The translations under genes were made by a program, and so were the position numbers. From JACKFE01 sp050248735 (lineage in GTDB: Bacteria > Nitrospirota > Nitrospiria > Nitrospirales > UBA8639): a stretch of 64,000 nucleotides of DNA. Shown in pieces: positions 1 to 8,219 of this stretch. The notes under the pieces were generated by a model. That model was not told where the DNA came from and made no database searches. It saw only the letters and a list, made by a program, of their open reading frames with translations. How positions within the stretch are numbered: position 1 is the stretch's first letter; the number at the start of each line of letters is the position of its first letter. The DNA lies in NCBI GenBank assembly GCA_050248735.1, contig JBFWRU010000012.1:44543-108542 (forward strand). The letters are read 5' to 3'.

Positions 1-1406
1 TTCGAGGATGGTTGATGTCGGGGTTGTCCCCATGTGGTCATCCAGGCGTCATATCCCCCGATTAAATCCATGCCATCGGTACGTCCGGCCTTTTCTAAAA
101 TTCCCATGGCGGCTGACGATCGATACCCGCTGGCGCAGTGCACCACGACAGGCGTATCTGCGGGAAGTTGATGAAGGTTTTCTTTCAGATGCGGCAAAGG
201 GATGTTGAGGCTCCGGTCAATGTGTCCGGCTTCCCATTCTTTTTCCGTTCGTACATCGAGAACGACGGGAGGATGCGAGGTCGTCAACAGCTCTGCAAGG
301 GCTTGGGCAGAGATTCGTTGGCCTTTTCGAAGCACATCAGGCCTGTCGGCCACGGCCTGCATGCCCCCATCAAGATACCCCACCACCTGGTCAAACCCAA
401 TCCGACCTAATCGCTGAATTGCCTCGTGTTCGTTCCCCGGCTCGGCAATGATCACGATGGGGCGTTTGGGGTCTAATAGGGTGCCGGCCCAGGTCGCGAA
501 TTTCCCTGCTAATCCGATATTGATGCTCCCGTTGAGATGTCCGCCTGCAAAATCCACGGCCTTTCTGACATCAAGAATCTGGTCACCCTGTTGTTGATGC
601 TCCAGCACGGCCTCTAATGACAGGGGGATGAGACTCTTTTGGTACACTTCTTCTAATGTCCGGTGCGATTCCCGATTCATCTGTGCGTCGTAGCCAAAAT
701 AAGCCGGGGCTTCGGGTTGATCGGCCGTCACCATTCCGACAAAGTCCTGTTTTGTCATGGGTTGCAGCGCATAATTTTCCCATCGTTGCTTACCTAGGGT
801 CGAAACGGTTTCGCTGCTCAGATTTTTTCCGCACATGGATCCCGCGCCATGGGCCGGATATACGAGAGTTTCGTCCGGAAGTGGCAGGAGTTTATTCCGA
901 AGAGAGTCATACAGCTGTTCACCCAATTCCTGAGCGGTCACCCCCACGGAGGCCATCAGGTCAGGCCTGCCCACATCGCCGATAAATAATGTGTCGCCTG
1001 TGAGAACACTGTGTGGCCGGTCATGGCTTTTGCTCAAGTCAAAGACGGCCAATGAAATACTTTCCGGGGTGTGCCCGGGGGTTTCCAACACCTTGATTCG
1101 CACGGAACCGAATTCAAGAAGCTCCCCGTCCCGAAAACTTTTCATGGGAAAGTCGGTTTTGGCCTTGGATCCCAGACAGATTTCGGCGCCTGTCTGGCGT
1201 TGCAGTTCCAGGTGTCCGGCTAAAAAATCGGCATGGAAGTGGGTGAGGAATACGTAGCGGATGGTCCATCCGTGGCGTTGCGCTTCCTGAAGGTATTGGT
1301 CAATATCCCGTTGAGGATCAACCACGACGGCGGTTTTAGTCTGTTCGTCGGCAATCATATACGAGGCATGGGCCAAACATTGTAAGTAGAATTGTTTCAG
1401 AATCAT
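1..1406 (-). CDS. MBL-fold/rhodanese fusion, persulfide dioxygenase-like (3' end outside window)
   Basis: The reading frame is open from an ATG at 1404-1406 to the window edge, giving 468 visible residues, close to the full length of this family. Residues 1-240 are a metallo-beta-lactamase fold with the metal motif THFHAD (55-60) followed by GH (64-65), as in ETHE1-type persulfide dioxygenases. Two rhodanese domains follow. The first lacks a cysteine in its active loop. The second has a proper loop, CASGYRSS, with Cys near residue 424. The known family role is oxidation or transfer of sulfane sulfur (glutathione persulfide to sulfite). A Shine-Dalgarno AAGGAGTC sits just upstream. The promoter is sigma-54 type (1482-1497) and the neighbouring FisR-like activator probably controls it. 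The stop codon lies outside the window. The family call is firm; the exact substrate is inferred. Confidence 0.9.
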   Translation of the reverse strand, partial: MILKQFYLQCLAHASYMIADEQTKTAVVVDPQRDIDQYLQEAQRHGWTIRYVFLTHFHADFLAGHLELQRQTGAEICLGSKAKTDFPMKSFRDGELLEFGSVRIKVLETPGHTPESISLAVFDLSKSHDRPHSVLTGDTLFIGDVGRPDLMASVGVTAQELGEQLYDSLRNKLLPLPDETLVYPAHGAGSMCGKNLSSETVSTLGKQRWENYALQPMTKQDFVGMVTADQPEAPAYFGYDAQMNRESHRTLEEVYQKSLIPLSLEAVLEHQQQGDQILDVRKAVDFAGGHLNGSINIGLAGKFATWAGTLLDPKRPIVIIAEPGNEHEAIQRLGRIGFDQVVGYLDGGMQAVADRPDVLRKGQRISAQALAELLTTSHPPVVLDVRTEKEWEAGHIDRSLNIPLPHLKENLHQLPADTPVVVHCASGYRSSAAMGILEKAGRTDGMDLIGGYDAWMTTWGQPRHQPSS

Positions 1407-1481
1407 GATCGACTCCTTTATCTGTGGTAATCGAGAATCCCCGGCATTAGATATTTTCCATATTCAGTCACCTGATACATC

Positions 1482-1497
1482 AGCAACCATCGTGCCA
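1482..1497 (-). promoter_or_regulatory. Sigma-54 (-24/-12) promoter of the MBL-rhodanese gene
   Basis: The minus strand reads TGGCACG-ATGG-TTGCT, matching the -24/-12 consensus TGGCACG-N4-TTGCW at every fixed base. The predicted start of transcription is near 1471, leaving a leader of about 65 bases before the ATG at 1406. The adjacent gene is a sigma-54 activator, which supports the call. Confidence 0.88.
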
Positions 1498-1615
1498 TGC
1501 CGATCATGTATGGGGTAAAAATAAAAACAATATAAATAACAACAGTTTAATATTGTAAATTGCGAATTACTTCGCTCTTGAGATAATCGGATACTGAACA
1601 AAGCTGAACATAATT

Positions 1616-1642
1616 CGTTAAACGTTAACTTAACGTTTAACG
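1616..1642. promoter_or_regulatory. 27-bp perfect palindrome, probable activator (UAS) site
   Basis: Two perfect 13-bp arms (CGTTAAACGTTAA and its reverse complement) flank a single C. The centre is about 130 bp upstream of the -24 element, the usual distance for an enhancer bound by a sigma-54 activator that loops to its promoter. It lies just past the stop codon of the activator gene. Binding by that activator is inferred. Confidence 0.75.
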
Positions 1643-1667
1643 ATATGTGAAGAAGAGAAGAAATGGA

Positions 1668-3053
1668 TTAAGTGGAGAGTGGCGTATTGAGGTCTAGTTG
1701 TTTCAGCTTTTTCCAAAGGGTCACCCGACTGTACCCCAGAATTTTGGCGGCTTCGGTTTTATTTCCCTTGGTACGTTGCATGGCTTCACGAATTCTGGTC
1801 TCTTCAGATTGGTCGATCGAGGTCTGAGAGGGAGGGGTCCCTCGTTGGGTACTCGAAGTGGGACGTTGAACTTCCTGGGGGAGGTCAAAAAGGGTGATAC
1901 ATGGCCCATTGACGGTTACGAAGGCATGGTCGAGAGCATTCTTCAACTCACGAACATTCCCAGGCCAGGAATATTCCTGCAATCGCTTAAGTGCATCCCG
2001 GGCAATTTCATGAACCTCCCGGTTAAACACTGTGGCATTTTCCTTCATAAAGTGATTGACCAGAAGCGGAATATCCTCCCGTCGTTCTCTCAAGGGCGGC
2101 AAGTGAATGGCAAAAACGTGGATTCGATAATAAAAATCTTCCCGAACCGTGCCTTCAGCCATTAACGCCTTAAGGTCGCGGTTGGTGGCGGTGATCAGCC
2201 GGACATCGACCTTGATCCCGCGTTCATCCCCCACTCGCTTAATTTCGCCTTCCTGGAGAACGCGAAGCAACTTTAATTGAAGGAGCGGACTGGTATCCCC
2301 AATTTCATCCAAAAACAGGGTTCCCCCATCCGCAGCCTGAAACACGCCGATCTTATCTCGAATGGCCCCGGTAAAGGCGCCTTTCACATGGCCGAACAAC
2401 TCGCTTTCCAGCAGGGTTTCAGGAATGGCGGAGCAATTTATGGCAAAAAATGGACGATCTTTTCGGTCACTGAGGGCATGAATGGCTCGTGCGGCGAGTT
2501 CTTTCCCCGTCCCTGATTGGCCGGTTAGCAACACGGTCACATCACTCTGGGCAGCCAATCGCAGGCGGCGGAAGACTTCCTGCATCGGTGGGCTTTTTCC
2601 GATCAGCTGTTGGAAGGCATCTCGGGATTTCGTCTGTTCTTCGAGGACCGCGATTTTTTGGTTGTTCACAATAAACGCGGTGAGGTCGGTAAACGTGCCG
2701 ATGGCCCCCGCCACGCCTCCCTGCTCGTCTCGCACAATGGAGACATTGCCATACAGGTAGATTTCTCTTCCGTCTTTGGCCAGGACCTTACATTCCTGAT
2801 TGCAAATGCCCCAGGGGAAAGTAGTCGGATTATCCAGAAAGTCGGTCAGGACTCGAAAGCCTTTACAGTTCTGGCCTTCCAGGATGTGGCAGGATTGCCC
2901 AATCACCTCTTGAGCCGGGTACCCCGTAATGCGTGCGGCTCCGCTACTCCAGGCGACGATCCGGCCCTTGGCGTCGACGGTAAACACCCCGTCGGCCATG
3001 ACATCCACCATGTTGCCTAAAATGCCGGGATTTTTTCGGAAGTCGAGTTCCAT
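1668..3053 (-). CDS. Sigma-54-dependent activator, PAS-AAA+-Fis (FisR-like)
   Basis: The 461-residue protein has an N-terminal PAS-type sensor (about 10-130), a sigma-54 AAA+ domain and a Fis-type helix-turn-helix at the C-terminus (about 425-455). The AAA+ domain carries a Walker A GQSGTGKE, the sigma-54 contact loop GAFTGA and a Walker B LFLDEIGD. There is no receiver domain, so control is by ligand or redox rather than phosphorylation. The sensor holds four cysteines at 55, 63, 84 and 88. This recalls FisR of Cupriavidus, which senses sulfane sulfur through three cysteines and switches on persulfide dioxygenase genes from sigma-54 promoters. The next gene downstream is exactly such a target, with a sigma-54 promoter and a palindrome between them. 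The AAA+ activator call is certain; the sulfur-sensing role is inferred from context. Confidence 0.92.
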   Translation of the reverse strand: MELDFRKNPGILGNMVDVMADGVFTVDAKGRIVAWSSGAARITGYPAQEVIGQSCHILEGQNCKGFRVLTDFLDNPTTFPWGICNQECKVLAKDGREIYLYGNVSIVRDEQGGVAGAIGTFTDLTAFIVNNQKIAVLEEQTKSRDAFQQLIGKSPPMQEVFRRLRLAAQSDVTVLLTGQSGTGKELAARAIHALSDRKDRPFFAINCSAIPETLLESELFGHVKGAFTGAIRDKIGVFQAADGGTLFLDEIGDTSPLLQLKLLRVLQEGEIKRVGDERGIKVDVRLITATNRDLKALMAEGTVREDFYYRIHVFAIHLPPLRERREDIPLLVNHFMKENATVFNREVHEIARDALKRLQEYSWPGNVRELKNALDHAFVTVNGPCITLFDLPQEVQRPTSSTQRGTPPSQTSIDQSEETRIREAMQRTKGNKTEAAKILGYSRVTLWKKLKQLDLNTPLST

Positions 3054-3111
3054 GCCATCGCAACGAAAGGAAGCGGCGGAAGGGTATATGCGGTTTCCCG
3101 TAGGACGAATT

Positions 3112-3159
3112 GCGGGAGCCGGTCTTCAGAAACGGCCTCGGTTTCAGACCGGCTCCCGC
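3112..3159 (-). terminator. Strong hairpin downstream of the 3180-4940 gene
   Basis: Perfect 14-base arms (GCGGGAGCCGGTCT at 3112-3125 and its complement at 3146-3159) are extended inside by GAAAC/GTTTC. It lies between the stop of the secreted-protein gene and the activator start. No clear T-run follows on the minus strand, so it could be a processing hairpin rather than a classic terminator. Confidence 0.6.
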
Positions 3160-3179
3160 TAGTGTTGAAGAACCACGTT

Positions 3180-4940
3180 TTAACGGGCCGCTAACAGTAC
3201 TTTGAATGCGGGATCGGATTCCACGAGACCCTTGAGTGTATCGTTATTCAACATAAAGGCCCAGGCGTCCGGGGTGGCCCCGGGAATTTTCTCGAACCAC
3301 TCACGGGCCTCCTTTAATAAATTCAACATCGCCTGATTGTCTCGAGGGACGTGAAAGGCCAAGCTATAGGCCATGGCATAGGCCGCCGTGAATTTATTCA
3401 GGGGGTCCTGGGTCAAGTCCAATGCCCGTTTGGCACTGTCATAGCCCTTGCGAATGTCCGGGTCATCGAAGTGACGATTCCAGGCGACTTTTCCGATGCG
3501 GGCCCAGGCAAGTTCCAGCATCACTTCGGCACGGAGCTCCTGTTGTTCCGAAGGGATTTCGGTCAGGAGTTCTTGCGGGGAGGACAAGGCCGCCCTTTGG
3601 TCATTGGTCCAACGATAGGTAGACGACAGGCGACGACGGTTGGGGAAGTCACCGGGCTCCAAGGAGGCCAGTGCTTCCATAACCGGAATCATGCGATACA
3701 AATAATCTGCCGGCATCGGTTCCGCTTTGCCCCCGATTTCCATACCCAGGGACATGTCGAACCGGTCGGTTTGCGATTGGACTGTCCAATAGAGTTCGTT
3801 GAGTCGTTGAGCCAGGCGTGGATCATTCACTTGGACGCCATTCAACCGGCCTCCGTAAAGTAAAAACCCCTTGTATAATTGATCCGCAAAGACCTCCAAG
3901 GTGTGTTTATTATCGGGACCGATCATGAGCACCCGATTCAACCGCATGATGGAATCCAGGATGTCGGTGGATTCCTGAGCTTGTTGAATACCTTTGGCAA
4001 TCACGTCGGGTTGGTCTTTCTCGCTAAACCATTCGGCGGATTTGGGGACGAATCCCCCCAGATCCACCACAAAGGGAATCGTCGTCCCATGTTGGCCATC
4101 CAGCGGAAGATCCAATACGGCTCGATCCGTTGGAAACCCGAGACGCTTCAGATCAGAAAGGACCACCCATTTCACATGAGCGGACTTCATGACTCGTTGA
4201 GATTTTTTATACGGCACAGCCCAATCTTCCACACCCGGGCCATTGGAAATAGGGGCGGTTAAGGGGTTGGGATAGCTAATCTTGGTGGTCACAAACGTCG
4301 TAGGGGCCGCGATCACACTGGATTCATCCGCAGTGGGAAAGGAGGCGTGGGGCAAGGCACCCGACTCCACAAGCTCAATGGTGAACGGCGCATCAGGGGT
4401 ATGCCGGGCAATGGCTGACATGACAAAAAACGATGGGGCTATTTGTTGGCTTTTGGTTTCGGCGATATAAAACCGTTGAAAATCTGCAAAGTCGACCAAT
4501 TGGCCCGGGCCCGGCCAGACATTATCCAGGGCACGGTCCTTCGTGCTGATCATCCGTTTATGGGCGGCAATGCGACGTTGTTCGCACCACTCATAGACAG
4601 GGTTGAGAGGATCAGGGAATTGTCCGTCTTTCAATAGTTGCTGTTGGGCCATTTTATACAAACACACAAAGTCCCGTTGTCCCGCAGCAACCTGGTCTTC
4701 CTTTCCCACGGCTTGCGCATATTCCTGAATGGTGGTCAGCATGGCTTTGGAATCACCAGCCGCGTTATCCGCCGCCCGGACCGGAGCCGGAGAACAGAGG
4801 AGAACAACCAGAGCAACGAATCCCAGGATTTTTTGGAGAAGAGAATCGCCGGATGTCCAGGGTCTCGCATGGTGGACGGAAAGGGTCATATGAGGATGAA
4901 TCGATATGTGAGTATTCGGAAAGCCACTAACAGTATCCAT
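3180..4940 (-). CDS. Large secreted protein of unknown function
   Basis: The frame can be read from 5039, but an AAGGAGGA ribosome site lies 11 bases before the ATG at 4938-4940, giving about 586 residues. The N-terminal region contains a hydrophobic segment (ILGFVALVVLLCS) ending in APVRA-ADN, a likely signal peptide with an unusually long leader. The body is soluble. The last third is helical and TPR-like (ELAWARIGK, SAKRALDLTQ, AYAMAYSLAF), so it may act as a protein-binding scaffold outside the inner membrane. I do not recognise the family. It follows the cupredoxin gene by about 100 bases on the same strand, so the two probably share a transcript and a periplasmic role. Confidence 0.75.
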   Translation of the reverse strand: MDTVSGFPNTHISIHPHMTLSVHHARPWTSGDSLLQKILGFVALVVLLCSPAPVRAADNAAGDSKAMLTTIQEYAQAVGKEDQVAAGQRDFVCLYKMAQQQLLKDGQFPDPLNPVYEWCEQRRIAAHKRMISTKDRALDNVWPGPGQLVDFADFQRFYIAETKSQQIAPSFFVMSAIARHTPDAPFTIELVESGALPHASFPTADESSVIAAPTTFVTTKISYPNPLTAPISNGPGVEDWAVPYKKSQRVMKSAHVKWVVLSDLKRLGFPTDRAVLDLPLDGQHGTTIPFVVDLGGFVPKSAEWFSEKDQPDVIAKGIQQAQESTDILDSIMRLNRVLMIGPDNKHTLEVFADQLYKGFLLYGGRLNGVQVNDPRLAQRLNELYWTVQSQTDRFDMSLGMEIGGKAEPMPADYLYRMIPVMEALASLEPGDFPNRRRLSSTYRWTNDQRAALSSPQELLTEIPSEQQELRAEVMLELAWARIGKVAWNRHFDDPDIRKGYDSAKRALDLTQDPLNKFTAAYAMAYSLAFHVPRDNQAMLNLLKEAREWFEKIPGATPDAWAFMLNNDTLKGLVESDPAFKVLLAAR

Positions 4941-5042
4941 GGAACACGAATCCTCCTTCAAAGCTTGATGAACAAAATGGGGGCGGGGTTGATGCTTTAA
5001 GTGACCCCTGCTGCCCAGACAAAGCGCCCACTTTACCATACC

Positions 5043-5513
5043 CTACTTCTCCTGCACCACGATATTTCCTCGCATCACGTGCCCGGGCAAATCACAGAAA
5101 AATGGATAATTCCCCGGACGAGTGGGAATAAAGACGATGTCCGTTTGACCTCTGGTGGGGAGCAACACCCGCAGTAACCCTTCCTTGCCGAATTGGGGGG
5201 CCCCATTTCCACTCAAATTGATATGGGTGTGGGAAAGGAGTCCCACGGGAACAAAGGCATGTAATTCCGAGTCATGGTTGATAACAGTGAGCCGTGTTTT
5301 TTGATTGGGCGTTAACATGATCGTTTCCGGGTCGAACTTTCGGTTCTTAATATTGAGGGTCACCTGGGTTTCCGTTGCGACCTCAGAGGGGGCTAAACTG
5401 AGTGAAGAGGGGTCGGTGGCCCCGATAGGTGTCTCCCAGCCATTTACGGCCAACAATCCAACCACAAGCAGGAAAGTCAGGAATTTCTTGAAATGTTCAG
5501 GAGTTATCCGCAT
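5043..5513 (-). CDS. Secreted cupredoxin-domain protein
   Basis: A 156-residue protein with an N-terminal hydrophobic signal (FLTFLLVVGLLAVNG) and one cupredoxin fold. Likely type I copper ligands are visible: a His in SELHAF, then Cys, His and Met in the loop FFCDLPGHVM near the C-terminus, the standard Cys-x4-His-x-Met order. It is probably a periplasmic copper protein for electron transfer or copper handling. It is the first gene of a probable two-gene unit with the large secreted protein downstream. Redox partners cannot be told from the sequence. Confidence 0.82.
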   Translation of the reverse strand: MRITPEHFKKFLTFLLVVGLLAVNGWETPIGATDPSSLSLAPSEVATETQVTLNIKNRKFDPETIMLTPNQKTRLTVINHDSELHAFVPVGLLSHTHINLSGNGAPQFGKEGLLRVLLPTRGQTDIVFIPTRPGNYPFFCDLPGHVMRGNIVVQEK

Positions 5514-5723
5514 AGGGCCATTATACCGGTTGGCTGTTCCGCCATGAAACCGATAAGATCATGCTCCGATGAATAAATCTTTTTACCTAAGCATATGGGG
5601 TAATTAGTCGCTCGGGTCTCCAAATTAAATGATAAGGCGGCAAACTTCTAGGAATTTCTTAAGAAATGGCAGAAGGTTCCGAAAAAACACTGTGGTTATA
5701 CAAACGAATGGGAGTTTCCTCTG

Positions 5724-5891
5724 ATGGACGTGATGCATTTCATGGATGAGAGTTTTTGGAGTACGTTGATCGTTGCACTGTTACTGATAAGCGGCGTGTT
5801 GATATTTGGATGGTTTGAATACCGTCGAAGTATCCGGCTTCCTCACCTGGGTACGGTTTTGGTCAAAAACCGTTTAAAAGGCCCCAATTAA
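5724..5891 (+). CDS. Possible small single-pass membrane protein (55 aa)
   Basis: A short frame starts at ATG 5724 and ends at TAA 5889-5891. It encodes an acidic start (MDVMHFMDE), one hydrophobic helix (TLIVALLLISGVLIFGW) and a basic tail rich in Arg and Lys, which is a plausible small inner-membrane protein. The ribosome site is weak. It stands alone in a non-coding stretch. The call rests on composition only. Confidence 0.35.
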   Translation: MDVMHFMDESFWSTLIVALLLISGVLIFGWFEYRRSIRLPHLGTVLVKNRLKGPN

Positions 5892-6125
5892 TCAATCCAG
5901 AGTTCTTGCCCTGCCCGTTCACCTCTGAAAATTCTCAGCAACCTTGTTAGAAGGCAGACCTGGTCCGTCGTTCGAATTCCGGGAGAAGAGTCTGGCCTCT
6001 CCCTGAATATGTATTTGTTGGGAAGAACGACGTGCTGACCCATTGGGTTGAATGGGTGATCTTGAGGGAAAAGAAGGCGGCAAACCCAGGCAGGCGGGGA
6101 AGTCTTGTGGCCAGCCAAACGGTGA

Positions 6126-6329
6126 TTATCTGTGGTGGGCAGGAGAGTACGAACTCCGACCATTCGCGAGGAAAGCCGATTGCAGCAGTGTTCGGCGGTA
6201 TTGAAGGCGCAATCGAAGCTCATGATACCGGCAGATCCCATGAGAGACCTGAGCCTCTGAACGGAGACTTGGCTTCTCCATGACTTCTGTCTGACCATCC
6301 TGTCGACACCATGCGCAAATTTTAATCAT
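6126..6329 (-). CDS. Small CxxC / SHGIC zinc-ribbon-like protein
   Basis: A 67-residue protein beginning MIKICAWC, with a second cluster SHGIC about 25 residues later. Paired CAWC and SHGIC motifs occur in small proteins and sensor-associated segments of Nitrospirota and Deltaproteobacteria and suggest a single metal-binding knuckle. The ATG is preceded by GGTGAG. The C-terminal third (after about residue 45) looks unstructured. Overlapping open frames on both strands at 5888-6298 have no recognisable content and were dropped. Confidence 0.5.
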   Translation of the reverse strand: MIKICAWCRQDGQTEVMEKPSLRSEAQVSHGICRYHELRLRLQYRRTLLQSAFLANGRSSYSPAHHR

Positions 6330-6632
6330 GATCTCACCAGATCCCTTCCATTGAGAACAAGATGATTTTGTGTGAAGGGGGATTTCCGTGATACATACAG
6401 ATAAGGTTCAGCAAGAATTGCACCACAGCGGTAAATGGTTGAAATTTTGTGAAAACAAAGGGTTTTAACGGGAATTTCCAAAGTGTCAGCAAGAGAATAG
6501 AGATTATTAGATACAGGTTTGCATCAAAAGAGATACAGGCCGAAATATCAGAATGAGAGATCATGATGACCGCATAACGATCCTGATCGATAGCGTAAAC
6601 ATTAGTTGCCACATTGAGTAGGCTCACCCATA
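6330..6632. other. Non-coding stretch upstream of selO
   Basis: AT-richer than its surroundings. The only long frame (minus strand, 6334-6648) is low-complexity and overlaps the selO start, so I regard it as spurious. No clear promoter or repeat is visible. Confidence 0.4.
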
Positions 6633-8111
6633 ATGAAAACCATGACACGTTTAGAAGATCTTACATTCGACAATTCCTACGCCAGGCTCCCCGAAGTCTT
6701 TTATGAACGGGTGAAGCCGACGCCCTTTCCGAATCCGCATGTCGTCAGTGTGAATGCCGCCGCCGCAGACCTCCTGGATTTAGATGCCAAAGAATTGACG
6801 CATCCCGAGTTTGCCGAATATTTCTGCGGAGCCAAATTGTTACCGGGCAGTGATCCCATTGCCATGTTGTATTCCGGGCATCAATTCGGGCATTACGTGC
6901 CGCAGCTCGGCGATGGGCGGGCCATTCTGCTGGGGGAAGTGCGAAACCAAAAAGGCGAGCGGTGGGAGCTGCAACTCAAAGGCGCGGGCCTGACGCGATT
7001 TTCACGCGATGGCGATGGCCGGGCGGTGATGCGCTCGACCATACGGGAATATCTCTGTGGCGAAGCCATGTATGGCTTGGGCATTCCGACCACGAGGAGT
7101 TTGTGTATTGTGGCCGGAGAGGAAATCGTGTGGAGGGAAACGCCGGAACCGGGGGCCATGCTGCTCCGGATGGCGCCGACCCATGTGCGATTCGGCAGTT
7201 TTGAAGTGTTTTACTATCGCCGACAACACGAATACCTGAAAACCCTGGCCGACTATATTATCGAACATCATTATCCGCATTTGGCCGGATCGGAGGAACG
7301 GTATGCTCGGCTGCTGCATGAAGTGGCCGTTCGCACCGGCAACCTCGTGGCCCATTGGCAGGCGGTAGGGTGGGCACATGGCGTGCTCAATACCGATAAC
7401 ATGTCGATCCTGGGTTTGACGCTGGATTACGGGCCGTTCGGATTCATGGAACGGTACGATCCCACGTTTATCTGCAATCATTCCGATCATCACGGGCGCT
7501 ATTCCTTCCAGAACCAACCCGACATCGGCTATTGGAATATCCGTGCTCTGGCCAGGGCTCTGTCTCCTTTTGTGGAGGAAGCCGAGGTCAACGCGGCTCC
7601 CCTGGTTTATGAAAAAGCGATGGTGGGGAAATATGCCGAATTGATGCGGGCCAAGCTTGGGCTCCTCGAAACCCATGCGGGAGATGACAAGCTCGTCACC
7701 GATCTGTTGAACCTCATGGATTCCAGCCGGGCGGATTACACCAATGTCTTCCGGGCATTGGGAACGGTTCGTCAGGAGAATTCCGTAGCGCCTTCGGAGT
7801 TACGGGACCAATTTCTCCATAGGGATGCGTTTGATGATTGGACGGCACGGTACCGGGAACGGCTCCGCGCCGAAAAAAGCGAGGATGACAAGCGCCAGGC
7901 CAAAATGGATGCCGTGAATCCCAAATACGTCCTCCGGAACCATCTCGCGCAACAGGCAATCACCCAAGCGGTCCAGAAGAAGGACTATTCCGAAATAGAC
8001 CGGTTATTGACCCTGCTGAGCAATCCGTTTATCGAACAACCCGGCATGGAAACCTATGCCGCGCCTCCTCCTCCCGGCGAGCCGGCGATTATCGTGTCGT
8101 GTTCTTCGTAA
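6633..8111 (+). CDS. selO: Protein adenylyltransferase SelO (YdiU/UPF0061)
   Basis: The 492-residue protein matches SelO throughout. It has SGHQFGHYVPQLGDGRA near 81-97, ELQLKGAG and SRDGDGRAV around 112-132, and the metal and catalytic region LNTDNMS/DYGPFGF near 251-269. SelO is a pseudokinase-fold enzyme that transfers AMP from ATP to Ser/Thr/Tyr of target proteins and helps in oxidative-stress responses. The C-terminus ends VSCSS, where the eukaryotic protein carries selenocysteine; here it is cysteine. Length fits the family. The ATG at 6633 is used; a second ATG three codons on is an alternative. No operon partner is evident. Confidence 0.95.
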   Translation: MKTMTRLEDLTFDNSYARLPEVFYERVKPTPFPNPHVVSVNAAAADLLDLDAKELTHPEFAEYFCGAKLLPGSDPIAMLYSGHQFGHYVPQLGDGRAILLGEVRNQKGERWELQLKGAGLTRFSRDGDGRAVMRSTIREYLCGEAMYGLGIPTTRSLCIVAGEEIVWRETPEPGAMLLRMAPTHVRFGSFEVFYYRRQHEYLKTLADYIIEHHYPHLAGSEERYARLLHEVAVRTGNLVAHWQAVGWAHGVLNTDNMSILGLTLDYGPFGFMERYDPTFICNHSDHHGRYSFQNQPDIGYWNIRALARALSPFVEEAEVNAAPLVYEKAMVGKYAELMRAKLGLLETHAGDDKLVTDLLNLMDSSRADYTNVFRALGTVRQENSVAPSELRDQFLHRDAFDDWTARYRERLRAEKSEDDKRQAKMDAVNPKYVLRNHLAQQAITQAVQKKDYSEIDRLLTLLSNPFIEQPGMETYAAPPPPGEPAIIVSCSS

Positions 8112-8219
8112 AGACAAACATTGGGTTGGACGTGTAGCGTGGCGCACGTGAGAACGGGAAAGGATATCCGACCTGTCCTCCTCCAGACTCTAGGTCTAAA
8201 TTCCTGATCGAATCATCAC

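Noticed and set aside
3351..3863. Plus-strand frames antisense to the large secreted protein
   Set aside because: These mirror codon bias of the real minus-strand gene and show no domain.
5961..5990. tRNA-like TTCGAATTCC segment
   Set aside because: It resembles a T-arm, but no acceptor, D-arm or anticodon stem could be drawn around it.
5888..6298. Minus-strand frame of 136 residues
   Set aside because: No recognisable domain, unusual composition and overlap with the better-supported CAWC protein on the same strand; treated as spurious.
6334..6648. Minus-strand frame of 104 residues before selO
   Set aside because: Low-complexity hydrophobic content, no ribosome site, overlaps the selO start; probably chance in AT-rich DNA.
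7002..7676. Long minus-strand frame inside selO
   Set aside because: Antisense shadow of a strongly supported gene, with no family signatures of its own.
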